A program made the translations under genes and the position numbers. Below the pieces are notes generated by a model, which worked only from the letters and a program-made list of their open reading frames with translations, did not search any database and was not told the origin of the DNA. A stretch of 64,000 bases of DNA from Saxidomus purpurata (Eukaryota; Mollusca; Bivalvia; Venerida; Veneridae), in assembly GCA_022818135.1 (NCBI GenBank), contig JAFMSR010000012.1, positions 27,730,012-27,794,011 on the forward strand, written 5' to 3'. This document shows positions 22,511 through 32,472 of the stretch, piece after piece; position 1 is the first letter of the stretch, and every line of letters starts with the position of its first letter.

Positions 22511-24239
22511 ACAGTACTGGTCCATATATTTTGCTATTAAATTAATTGTATTTGAATAAAATTTGCTTTTTAAATTTAGATACAAATACAATGTAGACAA
22601 TGATAATTGCGAATTATAATAAGCGGAAATTTCCGGAACATTCCGTAGACCATAATCGGCTCTTTCCGTGTCAATAGTTCGGTAATGGGGTACGGCACAA
22701 TACGGTCATAAGCAACAACATCCGGGCATTTCCAATATGGAAAACACGCCAAAAAGAGGACGAAAGCAAATTAAAATTTCATTACCCATAGGTCCTTTTC
22801 GCCTTGGTAAGACAGAGTATATAATCCGTACTTTTGTTATGAAATGTACATGCTGATCATACTGGCTGACATGCCTAGTGAAATGGAATACACGTAGAAA
22901 CGTTTTTCCCGCGTAGCGGAGTTTAGTCCCTTGTGGACCCTTTTAGAACACGGAAAAAGACCTCCAAATAGACACCAAGATGATAGTAATTCTTTAGATT
23001 GCTATATACCGATTCGCAGTAGGTCAGAAATGTTATTTTGATATAAATTGTGAAGAAGGAATAAGACACAAATGTCCAGAATTGCCATCGAGACACCACC
23101 TTGGGAGTGCAAGGTCTCTACCATTGTCTACTTTTAGCATAGACAGCAGCCCTCTGTTTATTCTGTAATGAATAAAGCATAAGCTAAAGCTTATTCTATG
23201 TTGATGGGAGCTTATCAACATAAATATTTGCAAGCAGTGATAACAAGTTCTGAATCTGATATTTGTATTTAAACAGGTCAGTGCATAACTTGAGGTCAAT
23301 CAGCAAATACTAAGCTGCTGCAAGTCATGCTGGAGTCTAGAATAGTGGTTTCAGCTTAAAAATTAATCACAGGCTCTGTAGTATTGTGGTGATTTCCCTT
23401 TTCTAGATATCTTGGCGACAGCAACAATGCTGACATCCTAGTGACAATTCCATGTTATCAGGAAGTTGTTTGATCACATGGCATTAAATAAATTATATTA
23501 TATTCCCATATATCAGAAAGTGGTCATCCCATTTCCTTCAAATATGTCTCATATCTTTCATCCAAAAACTTTCCTTAAAAGTTGTTGAAATTTTTACTGC
23601 CATATTGTTTATATGTCGTGAATTGGTAAAGCTGTATTGTCATTACAGTAGGCGTGTCATTGGGCTGTCAATTTGAACACATAAATTAAAATTGCACATA
23701 TTGCGCTAAACGAAAATGACTTGTGTGTGCTCATTGCGGTCAGCAAGAATAATTAGAAATGAATAAGTTCAATCACCTTCATTGAATCCAGTAGGGTTTA
23801 TTTTTTAGTCTTGAGGGTAAAGGTTGCGAATAGGTTGTTGAATTTTTAGTCATTTTGCCAGAAGAGTTCAGAAAATATATAAAATGTAAGGCCACTACTT
23901 TTTTTGTATTTCTTGGTCTACAAAACCGACAAATGCATTTTTTCCTAAGTGGAAAAAAATGTAAATACGACTTATTTTTACCCAATGGATATTTACTGGG
24001 ATAAAAAAATTCACTCATTTTGTCCAATTTAGAAGAGCGAAAACAAACTATTCTTGACACTACGTATCACAAAAACATCGCTGCCAATGTATCTTTGCTA
24101 TTGCAGACCTAAAGGTCTGTGCCACTATCAAAGCATAATGAATGTGTGTTGTTTAATATAATTGTTTAAAACAGTATTAGTTATTTTTATCACAACCTAA
24201 AATATTTATCTGATTTTACGTAGATTTTAAATATTTGTT
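22511..24239. other. Non-coding region with one candidate first exon
   Basis: An ATG at 22737 opens MENTPKRGRKQIKISLPIGP and reaches a strong donor-like CTTG|GTAAGA at 22806/22807, so it could be a short first coding exon with a basic KRGRK patch. No continuing exon was found and no homology is recognised. The rest, including an open frame on the minus strand at 23779-24060, looks non-coding. Confidence 0.3.
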
Positions 24240-25095
24240 CCCGTTAAAAATTTGAATTAATTGATCAATTTTTATTCTCCACTTGGCATTTGTCACTCAC
24301 AGTAGGTGTGAAAAATATGAGCTGTCAACAATGACAGAACTAACTCAGTCAATTTTAAAAAAATTTTCAATGTGGCATCACTGACTAAGTAATGTAAATT
24401 GTTTGCAAATCCAAGCTGTGTGACACCTTGCACTGAGTTGTGAATGCAAAAAGTATTTATCAATTTACATTTCCAATTAATCTGTATTTAAATCAAAATG
24501 ATCTAGCTGTTTCCAGAGAGTCAGTCAGCCCGGATAGCTCAATAGGTAGAGCACGAGACTTGTAATCTCGGGGTTGTGGGTTCGATTCCCAGGGCTGACC
24601 AACTAAAATTACTAACAGTCTTTCGGATGAGACTTAAAAACCGAGGTCCCATGTATGGGTGAAAACCTGGCATGATAAAGAACCAGGGGTGTCTCTGGAA
24701 TTGGGACGCTTTCTGTATCTTGCACTATCCCCCGAAACCTAAAATAACTAAACTCTTCTGGGGGCGTTGGTCATATGGGAAACCGGTACCAACGATAAAA
24801 CCCTAATATACAATACTGTTTCCAGTAACAATTTTCTACTATTTATTTTGATGAATAGCCTTTGCCGAAATATATATTTTTATTTCAACCTCTTCAACCT
24901 TTTATTCATAAAGATCCGCAGGTGTCACAAGATCAAAGAACAAACGCCGACACGTTGTACATGCAAGTTTTCAAGCAGGCTGAGATTTTTGACAGTTTGA
25001 GACATGAAAAAGTAATTCTAGACAAATTTTTTCAAGTTCCATTTTTAAAACAAATTATTTTTTCAAAGATTACTAAAATAGGTTGGCATAACTAG
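24240..25095 (+). repeat. Duplicated segment R2, copy 1 (carries a SINE)
   Basis: It aligns in order with 28960-29560. Matching blocks are CCACTTGGCATTTGTCACT, GTAGGTGTGAAAAATATG, AATCCAAGCTGTG, CCAGTAACAATTTTC, GCCTTTGCCGAA and TTTTGACAGTTT. Copy 1 is longer because a SINE sits at 24517-24815. No coding sequence is conserved between copies. Confidence 0.65.
24517..24815 (+). mobile_element. tRNA-derived SINE, family S2, with 10-bp target duplication
   Basis: The head is tRNA-like, with A box TAGCTCAATAGGTAGAGC, anticodon stem CGAGA/TCTCG with loop CTTGTAA (UGU) and B box GGTTCGATTCCC. It is not an intact tRNA gene: with the A box in register, the acceptor stem does not pair. Downstream is CTTTCGGATGAGACTTAAAA...CCGAGGTCCC, a central domain I associate with widespread invertebrate SINEs. 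The element is flanked by a perfect CTGTTTCCAG at 24507-24516 and 24816-24825. The paralogous segment at 29360-29375 lacks the insert. Confidence 0.85.
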
Positions 25096-25297
25096 TTTCA
25101 GTTATAATTCTTTTTCCTAGTGAAATTTCTAAACATTCTAGTGTTGCTCAAAGTTTTGAGGAGTCTGTCGGATTTTTTTCTGACTCGCTAAAATGTTGAT
25201 CTTGACATAATGTGCAATAATAATTGGTACGCTCACAAATGTTCCCACTGTTGTAAATTATTACGTAAATCATGCCAAAAAAATCACGCAAATAATT

Positions 25298-26612
25298 ATG
25301 TCTCCCCCACCTCGGGGGGAGACATATTGTTTTTGCCCTGTCCGTCAGTCCGTCCGTCCGTCAGTCCGTCCGTCCATTCTTCGTTTCCGGACGATAACTA
25401 GAGTTCCTTTTGACCTACAGCTCTCAAACTTCATAGGATGAATGGTCTTATTGAGCAGATGATCCCTATTGTTTTTGGGGTCAGTAGTTCAAAGGTCAAG
25501 GTCACAGTGACCGTTGGTCAATTTCTCGTTTCCGGATGATAACTAGAGTTCCTTTTGACCTACAGCCCTCAAACTTCATAGGATGATTGGTCTTATAGAG
25601 CTGATGATCCCTATTGTTTTTGGGGTCAGTAGGTCAAAGGTCAAGGTCACACTGACCGTTGGTCAATTTCCGTTTCCGGATGATAACTAGAGTTCCTTTA
25701 GACCTACAGACCTCAAACTTCATAGGATGATTGGTCTTATAGAGCAGATGATCCCTATTGTTTTTGGGGTCAGTAGGTCAAAGGTCAAGGTCACAGTGAC
25801 CGTTGGTCAATTTCTCATTTCCGGATGATAACTAGAGTTCCTTTTGACCTACAACCCTCAAACTGGGGGAGTCCGTCAGTCCGTCCGTCCATTCTTCGTT
25901 TCCGGACGATAACTAGAGTTCCTTTTGACCTACAGCTCTCAAACTTCATAGGATGAATGGTCTTATTGAGCAGATGATCCCTATTGTTTTTGGGGTCAGT
26001 AGTTCAAAGGTCAAGGTCACAGTGACCGTTGGTCAATTTCTCGTTTGTAACATATTTTAATTGGAAGCTTAATAGAGAAGGCTTTACCCTTTATCATCTT
26101 GGAAAAACATTAAATATAGCAATTAACTCACTAGATATAAGTACAGGTTAAAGTTGTGTATATATTTTAATGAGATTATTACAAGAAAGTGGTAGCTTTA
26201 TTTGTTACTAAGATGATAATGACAATTAGATTGCGTGTACTGTATCAAAGGTGATGTGACTATATTTTGTGTCCGCTCCATATCTCTTGTACCCCTTGAA
26301 GGATTTTAGAATAACTCACCACAAATGTTCACCATATTGAGACGATGTGCAGAGCGCATACGTGTAACGACCACCTTTGTTCAAGGTCAAGGTCACAATT
26401 AGAGATCAAAAGTCATGTGACTGTATTTCGTGTCTGAACGAAGTGTTCAGCAACTGTGATGAGATGTAACAGACACATTCCCCACTCAACAATGGAATTT
26501 AATTATTTATCTTCACTTCTTCTCCACAATTATTTTATTTTAATATCCTGTCTCAGTATTACAATCATTGACAAACTGCCATTTGGGAGACATTTGTTTT
26601 TGTGACAAAAAT
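25298..26612 (+). mobile_element. Satellite-type element, ATGTCTCCCCC family (E)
   Basis: The 5' end is near-palindromic (ATGTCTCCCCC ACCTCGG GGGGAGACAT). It is followed by a GTCC/GTCA microsatellite and four units of 144-145 bp, with TTTCCGGATGATAACTAGAG, TTCCTTTTGACCTACAG, TTCATAGGATGA and AGGTCAAGGTCACAGTGACC. A restarted first unit follows at about 25870. The 3' region has GGGAGACAT (26585-26593), complementary to the start, then a 7-bp hairpin (TTTTTGT G ACAAAAA, 26597-26611). No CTCTTGTT is evident, so the exact end is uncertain. Confidence 0.7.
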
Positions 26613-27069
26613 AACCATCTAGTTTTCACCATGTGCGAGATTGCGCGTACGAAAAAATATTGAGGACAAATAGGTTCAGCTGGAATCCGGCAGTATGGTC
26701 TTTCTCTGCCAATCGATCAGTATAACTGCTGATGATTTCCAGTTGACGTCATGAAATGTACAAGGCACTTAAAAATCTAATGATCCAGGCTTCGTCTGCA
26801 AAAATGTCACAGCATTGTGTTTGGCTTCACGGCGAATAAAATAAATGATGCCCAACAACAAAGTGAAGACTTGCCATCCATGAGAACTGACGCAACTACG
26901 AGTAGTGTTAAAATTCGGAAAAAGTTCCTGAAACGGTTTCAGAACAAGCGGTTGTCGCGGGTTGTAAAAATTTTCAACGGTCAGCGCTTGTCTATCTTAT
27001 AATTTTAATACCCCCAGTAATTGACAGTCGTGGGTGTAAATTGTTACAGTTATTTTAGTGTTTTTCAAG
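26613..27069. other. Non-coding DNA with a short basic open frame
   Basis: A stretch ending at 27002 could encode a basic peptide (KIRKKFLKRFQNKRLSR). There is no good start codon, domain or paired exon. I do not call a gene here. Confidence 0.3.
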
Positions 27070-27255
27070 GTATCTTGTTTATATACCCGGTGTAAAGCAC
27101 AGATACACGTGAGACTACCTCTGGATTTCTAACCAGTTCATCTCTAGATGGGTGGGAAACATTGAAAAGCGTTTCTGAAATTTCCAGTGCCCCTGATTCG
27201 AACAGATGACCTCCGGACTGGAAGTCCAACCACCACACCACTCTAGATTGTTGGG
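27070..27255 (-). mobile_element. tRNA-derived SINE, family S1, copy c (3'-shortened)
   Basis: On the minus strand: GGTGTGGTGGTTGGACTTCC, B box TGTTCGAATC, then CAGAAACGCTTTTCAATG, GAACTGGTTAGAAATCCAGAG and ACGTGTATCTGTGC. It directly abuts repeat R1 copy 2 at its right edge. Confidence 0.75.
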
Positions 27256-27680
27256 ACTTGGAACCAGCCAATTTAGATGTCTGTGGTCTGATTGGTCCAA
27301 AATGATTGGTAGCACTAAAATTTTCTCGAATTGAATTGAAAGTAGTATGGTTCAAAGAGCATAACAAAAAAATGGTTTAAGAATTTTCTGATTAATATTA
27401 CGGCGTCCAATTGCTATCTGAAAATATTGATTTTTTTGACAGAATGTAATAAAAAAATCCTACAGACGAGGGGGTGATGTCCTACTGGCACAATTTTCGG
27501 CTATAAAGTAATACATAATGCATATAAAAAAGGGCATTTTTGGGTGTAACTAAGGTGGTTCTATAGATTTATAGGGGTGTAAGTATTCGACAAATGTTTT
27601 GGTATGCGTACCTAGCTTAAATGTTAAACAGTAAGACTATGGAAAAAGATTAAGTGTAGTCATACCTCAAAGCCATCGTT
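27251..27680 (+). repeat. Dispersed repeat R1, copy 2
   Basis: Same orientation and block order as 3613-4060, starting GACTTGGAACCAGCCAATTT in both. Inserts and deletions of 1-20 bases distinguish the copies, for example an extra GGGGTGATGTCCTAC near 27470. Confidence 0.7.
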
Positions 27681-27755
27681 CTTAATACTCCGAGTTAAAC
27701 AGTTACATGGTGACAAAGAAACAAAATGGATGAATTAGAAGGGGAAATTGGTCAA

Positions 27756-28330
27756 TTTTTAGCTCGGGGTGAGCTATTAGGATCGATGAATGTCCGTCGT
27801 CCGTCTACACTTAGTTCGTTAACACTCTAGTGGTCACATTTTTGCCTCAATTGTCACGAAACTTGGTCAGGATGTTTGTCCCAGTAATTACTCGGACGAG
27901 TTCGAATATGGGTCATCTCGGATGAAAAACTAGGTCACATGACCCAGAAATAGAAAAATCTTGTTAAGGCTCTAGAGGCTACTGTTTCAGTCCAAATATC
28001 CTGGCAATTTGTCAGAAAGGTTGTTTGGTTGATTTCTAGCTCAAGTTTTAATATGGGTCACCTGGGGTCAAAAACTAGGTCACACAGCCCAAATATGGAA
28101 AAACCTTGTTAACACTCTAGAGGTAACATATTCAGCCCAAATATCCTGGCAATTTGTCGGAAAAGTTGTTTTGATGATTTCTAGCTCAAGTTCGGATATG
28201 GGTCATCTGGGGTCAAAAACTAGGTCACACAGCTCAGATATGGAAAAGCCTTGTTTACACTCTAGAGGTAACATTTTCAGTCCAAATGTCCTCGGGTGAG
28301 CGATAAAGGGCCATTATGGCCCTCTTGTTT
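27756..28330 (+). mobile_element. Satellite-type element, AGCTCACC family, copy B3
   Basis: It starts TTTTTAGCTCGGGGTGAGCT (near-palindromic), then GTCCGTCGTCCGTC. About three units of about 150 bp follow, with AGGTCACACAGCCCA, CTCTAGAGGTAACAT, CCTGGCAATTTGTC and GATTTCTAGCTCAAG. It ends GGGTGAGCGATAA, hairpin AGGGCCA TTA TGGCCCT (28307-28323), then CTTGTTT. All hallmark parts are present. Confidence 0.8.
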
Positions 28331-28727
28331 ATAAAGCCAAATATCTTGAATTCTATCAAAGGGTTTGACTTGAAACTCAAAAGATATCTTTACCACCATC
28401 ATCATCTACACCACTGTTTTTTATTTTTGACATATTTATGCCCCCTTTTTAACAAAGATTTTTTTCACAGTTTTTACCAGACTATTCTATGGAAATACCG
28501 GTACTTGAAATGGCTTACATTCAAAATGTCATAAAATCCCTCCAGTTTGCTAACAGAATCCAGGGTAAGGCTTTGAAGGTAGTAATGTACATTTACAAAG
28601 GTCTTTGAACAAGTTTCATATCTGACCATTCGTACAGACAATTACACAATACACCAGTCCTGTTCTTAGACAAAAAAAACCCATTTTACTGACAAGCTTT
28701 CGAATAGTCAAGCTTGCTGTTATCTGG
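28331..28727. other. Non-coding DNA
   Basis: No gene or repeat was recognised. Confidence 0.4.
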
Positions 28728-28959
28728 GCTCGACTTAGGACTGTAAACTTAATTGGACCTTCGGTCCACCTCATCTAGAATTCATTTGGCCCGAGGTACT
28801 GACCTGGATCAAAATATTTGTACCAATAAAAACTATAAATTCACTATGCAAAAAATTAGATTCTTTGAATCCCAAGGATTGATTCACACATCGCTGCCGC
28901 GGTATTTTCATTAAGAATCCGCAGCCGCTATACTATTACTGCGTTTTTGATATCATCGT

Positions 28960-29560
28960 TTGAAAAAGTTATTATTTATCTGAACCTCTATGTATATGTA
29001 AAATATTAATTTCCGTGAAATATCCGCAGTAATTGGTCAATGTTTATTTTCCACTTTGCATTTGTCACTTGTGGTAGGTGTGAAAAATATGGCCTGTCAT
29101 AAAGGATGACAAAATTAACTCTTTCAATTTTGAAATTGTTTGAAAGTCCAAGCTATGAGATACCACTGATTGAGGTTCGTTAATTGATGAAAGCGAAAAC
29201 TTATTTCTCTAACAATTAAAAAGTTCCGAATGTTGTATATTCAAAACAAAACTACCGGAGTAATTTGTTCTGTTTGTAACAAAATCGTTGAGTTTCAGCG
29301 TGTCCGTCTTTCGTTTGCCATTTATTGTGCTCTTTTTCAGCAACTGTGACAGTCGAATTTCTCCAGTAACAATTTTCTTGTATTCATTTTAATAAAAAAC
29401 CTTTGCCGAATGAAGTAATTTTTACTGCAAACTTCTAGTCAAGTTTCTTTGATCTTAGTAAAGCACGTGGCATTAAAAAGACAGATATATTTTGACAGTT
29501 TAAGACGGTGACTTTGGATTATAAAAATATTAGTGTGGATGAGATAATGTTACGAGTAAG
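28960..29560 (+). repeat. Duplicated segment R2, copy 2 (SINE-free)
   Basis: Counterpart of 24240-25095. At about 29360 it reads TTTCTCCAGTAACAATTTTC with no insert, where copy 1 carries the S2 SINE between two CTGTTTCCAG words. Copy 2 is followed after a few bases by element D. Confidence 0.65.
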
Positions 29561-29619
29561 TTTTATTTATCCCCCCGCCAAAGGCGAAGGGGATATTAGA
29601 AATGGTCTTCGTCCGTCCG

Positions 29620-29783
29620 CCCTTACATTTGGATACTTAGGTGGCTATAGGAACAATAGGTAACAGTAAATACTCTTTGATGTCATTCATTCCATAAGCT
29701 CTTAGGTGGCTATGTTTTCTCTTACATGGCTAAAAGAACAATGGAAAGAACAATAGAGTAGCCACATAAGTATCCATATGTTA
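29620..29783. repeat. Foldback (MITE-like) unit 1 inside element D
   Basis: The ends are inverted over about 23 bases with two mismatches: ACATTTGGATACTTAGG... on the left and ...TAAGTATCCATATGT on the right. It has no coding capacity. It is flanked by GTCC microsatellite on both sides. Confidence 0.8.
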
Positions 29784-29804
29784 GGACGTCCGTCCGTCTT
29801 GACG

Positions 29805-29969
29805 CCCTTACATTTGGATACTTAGGTGGCTATAGGAACAATAGGTAACAGTAAATACTCTTTGATGTCATTCATTCCGTAAGCTCTTAGGTGGCTATGT
29901 TTTCTCTTACGTGGCTAAAAGAACAATGGAGAGAACAATAGAGTAGCCACGTAAGTATCCATATGTTAG
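29805..29969. repeat. Foldback (MITE-like) unit 2 inside element D
   Basis: It is nearly identical to unit 1 (29620-29783), with a few substitutions such as TACGTGG for TACATGG. A 21-bp spacer rich in GTCC separates the two. The high identity implies a recent duplication within the element. Confidence 0.8.
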
Positions 29970-31880
29970 AACGTCAATTCGTGCGTCCTTCCCAATTTTG
30001 TCCGGAGCATAACTCCAAAAGTACTTGAGCGATTTTCTTCAAACTTCATACACTGACAGAGCACATTGGGAGGAAGTGCAGTGTGTAAGAACAATAACTC
30101 TACCTTGCCTACTTTTAGAGTTATTCCCCTTTATCAGATTTACTTGAAAAACTTTGTCCGAAGCATAACTCCAAAAGTACTTGAGGGATTTTCTTCAAAC
30201 TAAATACACTGACATAGCACATTAGTAGGAAGTGCAGTGTGCAAGAACAATAACTCTACCTTGCCTACTTTTAGAGTTATTCCCCTTAATCAAATTTACT
30301 TTAAAAGTTTTGTCCGGAGCATAACTCCAAAAGTACTTGAGGGATTTACTTCAAACTTAATACACTGACATAGCACATTAGTAGGAAGTGCAGTGTGCAA
30401 GAACAATAACTCTACCTTGCCTACTTTTAGAGTTATTCCCCTTTATCAGATTTACTTGTCCGAAGCATAACTCCAAAAGTACACGAGGGATTTTCTTCAA
30501 ACTTAATACACTGACGTAGCACATTGGTAGGAAGTGCAGTGTGCAAGAACAATAACTCTACCTTGCCTACTTTTATAGTTATTCCCCTTTATCAGATTTA
30601 CTTTAAAAGTGTTGTCCAGAGCATAACTCCAAAAGTACTTGAGGGATTTACTTCAAACTTAATACACTGACATAGCACATTGGTAGGAAGTGCAGTGTGC
30701 AAGAACAATAACTCTACCTTGCCTACTTTTGGAGTTAATCCCCTTTATCAGATTTACTTGTCCGAAGCATAACTCCAAAAGTACTTGAGGGATTTTCTTC
30801 AAACTTAATACACTGACATAGCACATCGATAGGAAGTGCAGTGTGCAAGAACAATAACTCTACCTTGCCTACTTTTAGAGTTATTCCCCTTTATCAGATT
30901 TACTTTAAAAGTTTTGTCCAGAGCATAACTCCAAAAGTACTTGAGGGATTTACTTCAAACTTCATACACTGACATAGCACATTGGTAGGAAGTGCAGTGT
31001 GCAAGAACAATAACTGTACCTTGCCTACTTTTAGAGTTATTCCCCTTTATCAGATTTACTTGAAAAAAAATCCGAGCATTAACTCCAAAAGTACTTGAGG
31101 GATTTTCTTCAAACTTAAAACACTGACATAGCACATTAGTAGGAAGTGCAGTGTGCAAGAACAATAACTCTACCTTGCCTACTTTTAGTCAAATAGAAAA
31201 ATATCATACCTATACTGATAATGAACATTAATATAATTTTGCAAACCTTCTCTTCATTGCCTTATTCTTTTTCCACTTACTTGAAAACTGTACTCAGCAT
31301 GACCATAACTATATGGCTTTTTAAGGATTTCCTCTCACCAAGTAAAATGTACGAAAGTACAACCTTCAGGTAACTTCTTCCGGGCGGGGGGATTAACCAT
31401 GTGTAACATGGCTCTTGTTTTTGTTGATACACTATTGAAAACGCTACACAAATTGTACGTCGGTCGGCCTATGATTTTCAATTTAAAATGTATAAAAGAC
31501 AAAAAAAATGCGTGTTTACAAATATCTACGGAAAAGAATTTAAATCTTATATTTCATAAACCCATTCAATCACACAAAGTACGGCGATTTTAATAACCCC
31601 CGCAAAGTGCCGTGATATTTCTCCGTGCTCTAAGTCACGCTATTTGGCGCGATTGGAGGTGTATAAAACTCGATTTCAATTGGTTATAGATGGGTGTCAT
31701 TGATTAATCAGAAAGCACGTGATTAATTTGTTCTATAAACCCCTGACAAACAAAGATTTGTGCCATTGTCATCTCATTTTTTATGTGGACCGGCGGACCA
31801 GCTTACTGGACGGTCAGTTGGACCGTGGGCTTTTTAACTGGACCCGGGCCAACAGTCCAGTGCTAAATCGAGCCCTGTGT

Positions 31881-32327
31881 TATGAAACAGCTCTAATTGT
31901 ACTTAAATTTTGTCATGCAAACTTCGCATTGGCTGTAACGTAGTCATTTCTTAAGATTTCTTCACCAAACTTTGCATTGCTTATGTCAAAAGGGTCATGA
32001 TGCCACAAAATTTTGTAGGTCAAGGTCATATTTGACAGAGGTGTGCCCATTTTTGTACTTTTTGTAATTTTGTCACAAAATTAATGGTTATTCTGACAAA
32101 GTGTAAGAGGGCGACACAAGTGTTCTACTGAACACCCATCTACTTATATTAGTAATTAGTATTACTAAATTAAGGACCTTGGATTGATAGTCTCTGGGTG
32201 ATCCTGGACTTGGAATTTTCAAAGTCTTACTGTATATATTTTTTCCATTATATGGTCATCTATTGATATTGCTGACAGTTATGTTTTTTGCTGTGACAAA
32301 AATACAAAATTCATTAACATTTTTCAG
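31881..32327. other. Non-coding region upstream of the zinc-finger leader exon
   Basis: This holds a decayed piece of satellite-element sequence (GGTCAAGGTCATATTTGACAG, GAGGGCGACACAAGTG at about 31990-32140). The sequence CATTTTTCAG immediately before 32328 is a good splice acceptor, so this interval is probably intron and the real promoter lies further left, not identified. Confidence 0.4.
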
Positions 32328-32472
32328 AATCATGCTTTGGTGAATGGACATCATTCAGATAGGGAACAGGCAAGAAAACTTTCCTCCAAAAAAGAAACAG
32401 TTAACAGGAACAAATCAAGTATTAATCACTGGTGATGATGGCGTGAGTTAAAGACGTGTTAAAGTATTCAGA
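32328..32472 (+). other. 5' leader exon of the zinc-finger gene, with upstream ORF
   Basis: After the acceptor CATTTTTCAG the leader contains an ATG at 32344 opening a 35-codon upstream ORF in the same frame as the main protein. It closes with TAA at 32449-32451. Two shorter ATG-stop pairs lie nearby (for example ATGCTTTGGTGA at 32332). The in-frame TAA supports the main start at 32473. Upstream ORFs of this kind often lower translation, but that is inference here. Confidence 0.5.

Larger units (their letters stand above)
29569..31420 (+). mobile_element. Satellite-type element, ATCCCCCCGCC family (D)
   Basis: An 11-bp perfect inverted motif marks the ends: ATCCCCCCGCC at 29569-29579 and GGCGGGGGGAT at 31383-31393. 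The 5' end is itself near-palindromic (ATCCCC...GGGGAT) and is followed by GTCCGTCC. Two foldback units (29620-29969) and eight tandem units of about 150 bp (about 30000-31190) follow; unit landmarks are AGCATAACTCCAAAAGTAC, GGAAGTGCAGTGTGCAAG and CTACCTTGCCTACTTTTAG. After the 3' motif come hairpin CCATG TGTAA CATGG (31397-31411) and CTCTTGTTTTT. It is non-coding and the most complete single example of the shared layout. Confidence 0.85.
28728..31880. mobile_element. Possible composite segment with inverted GGGCTCGA ends
   Basis: GGGCTCGACTTAGGACT at 28728 and AGTGCTAAATCGAGCCC ending near 31877 are inverted relatives. GGTCCAC/GTGGACC words also sit just inside both ends. The span contains R2 copy 2, the D element and short non-coding stretches. 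No transposase is seen. It may be a transposon that later received element D, or two independent repeat fragments. Confidence 0.35.

Noticed and set aside
24517..24600. A functional tRNA-Thr(UGU) gene
   Set aside because: A box, anticodon arm and B box are good, but with the A box in register the acceptor stem does not pair, the T stem has a mismatch, and the sequence continues into a SINE body with a target duplication.
27065..27367. A minus-strand open frame of about 100 residues
   Set aside because: It spans the S1 SINE and the start of repeat R1.
30955..31164. A minus-strand peptide with repeated LPTNVLCQC/HCTSYQCAM pattern
   Set aside because: It is the antisense of element D tandem units.
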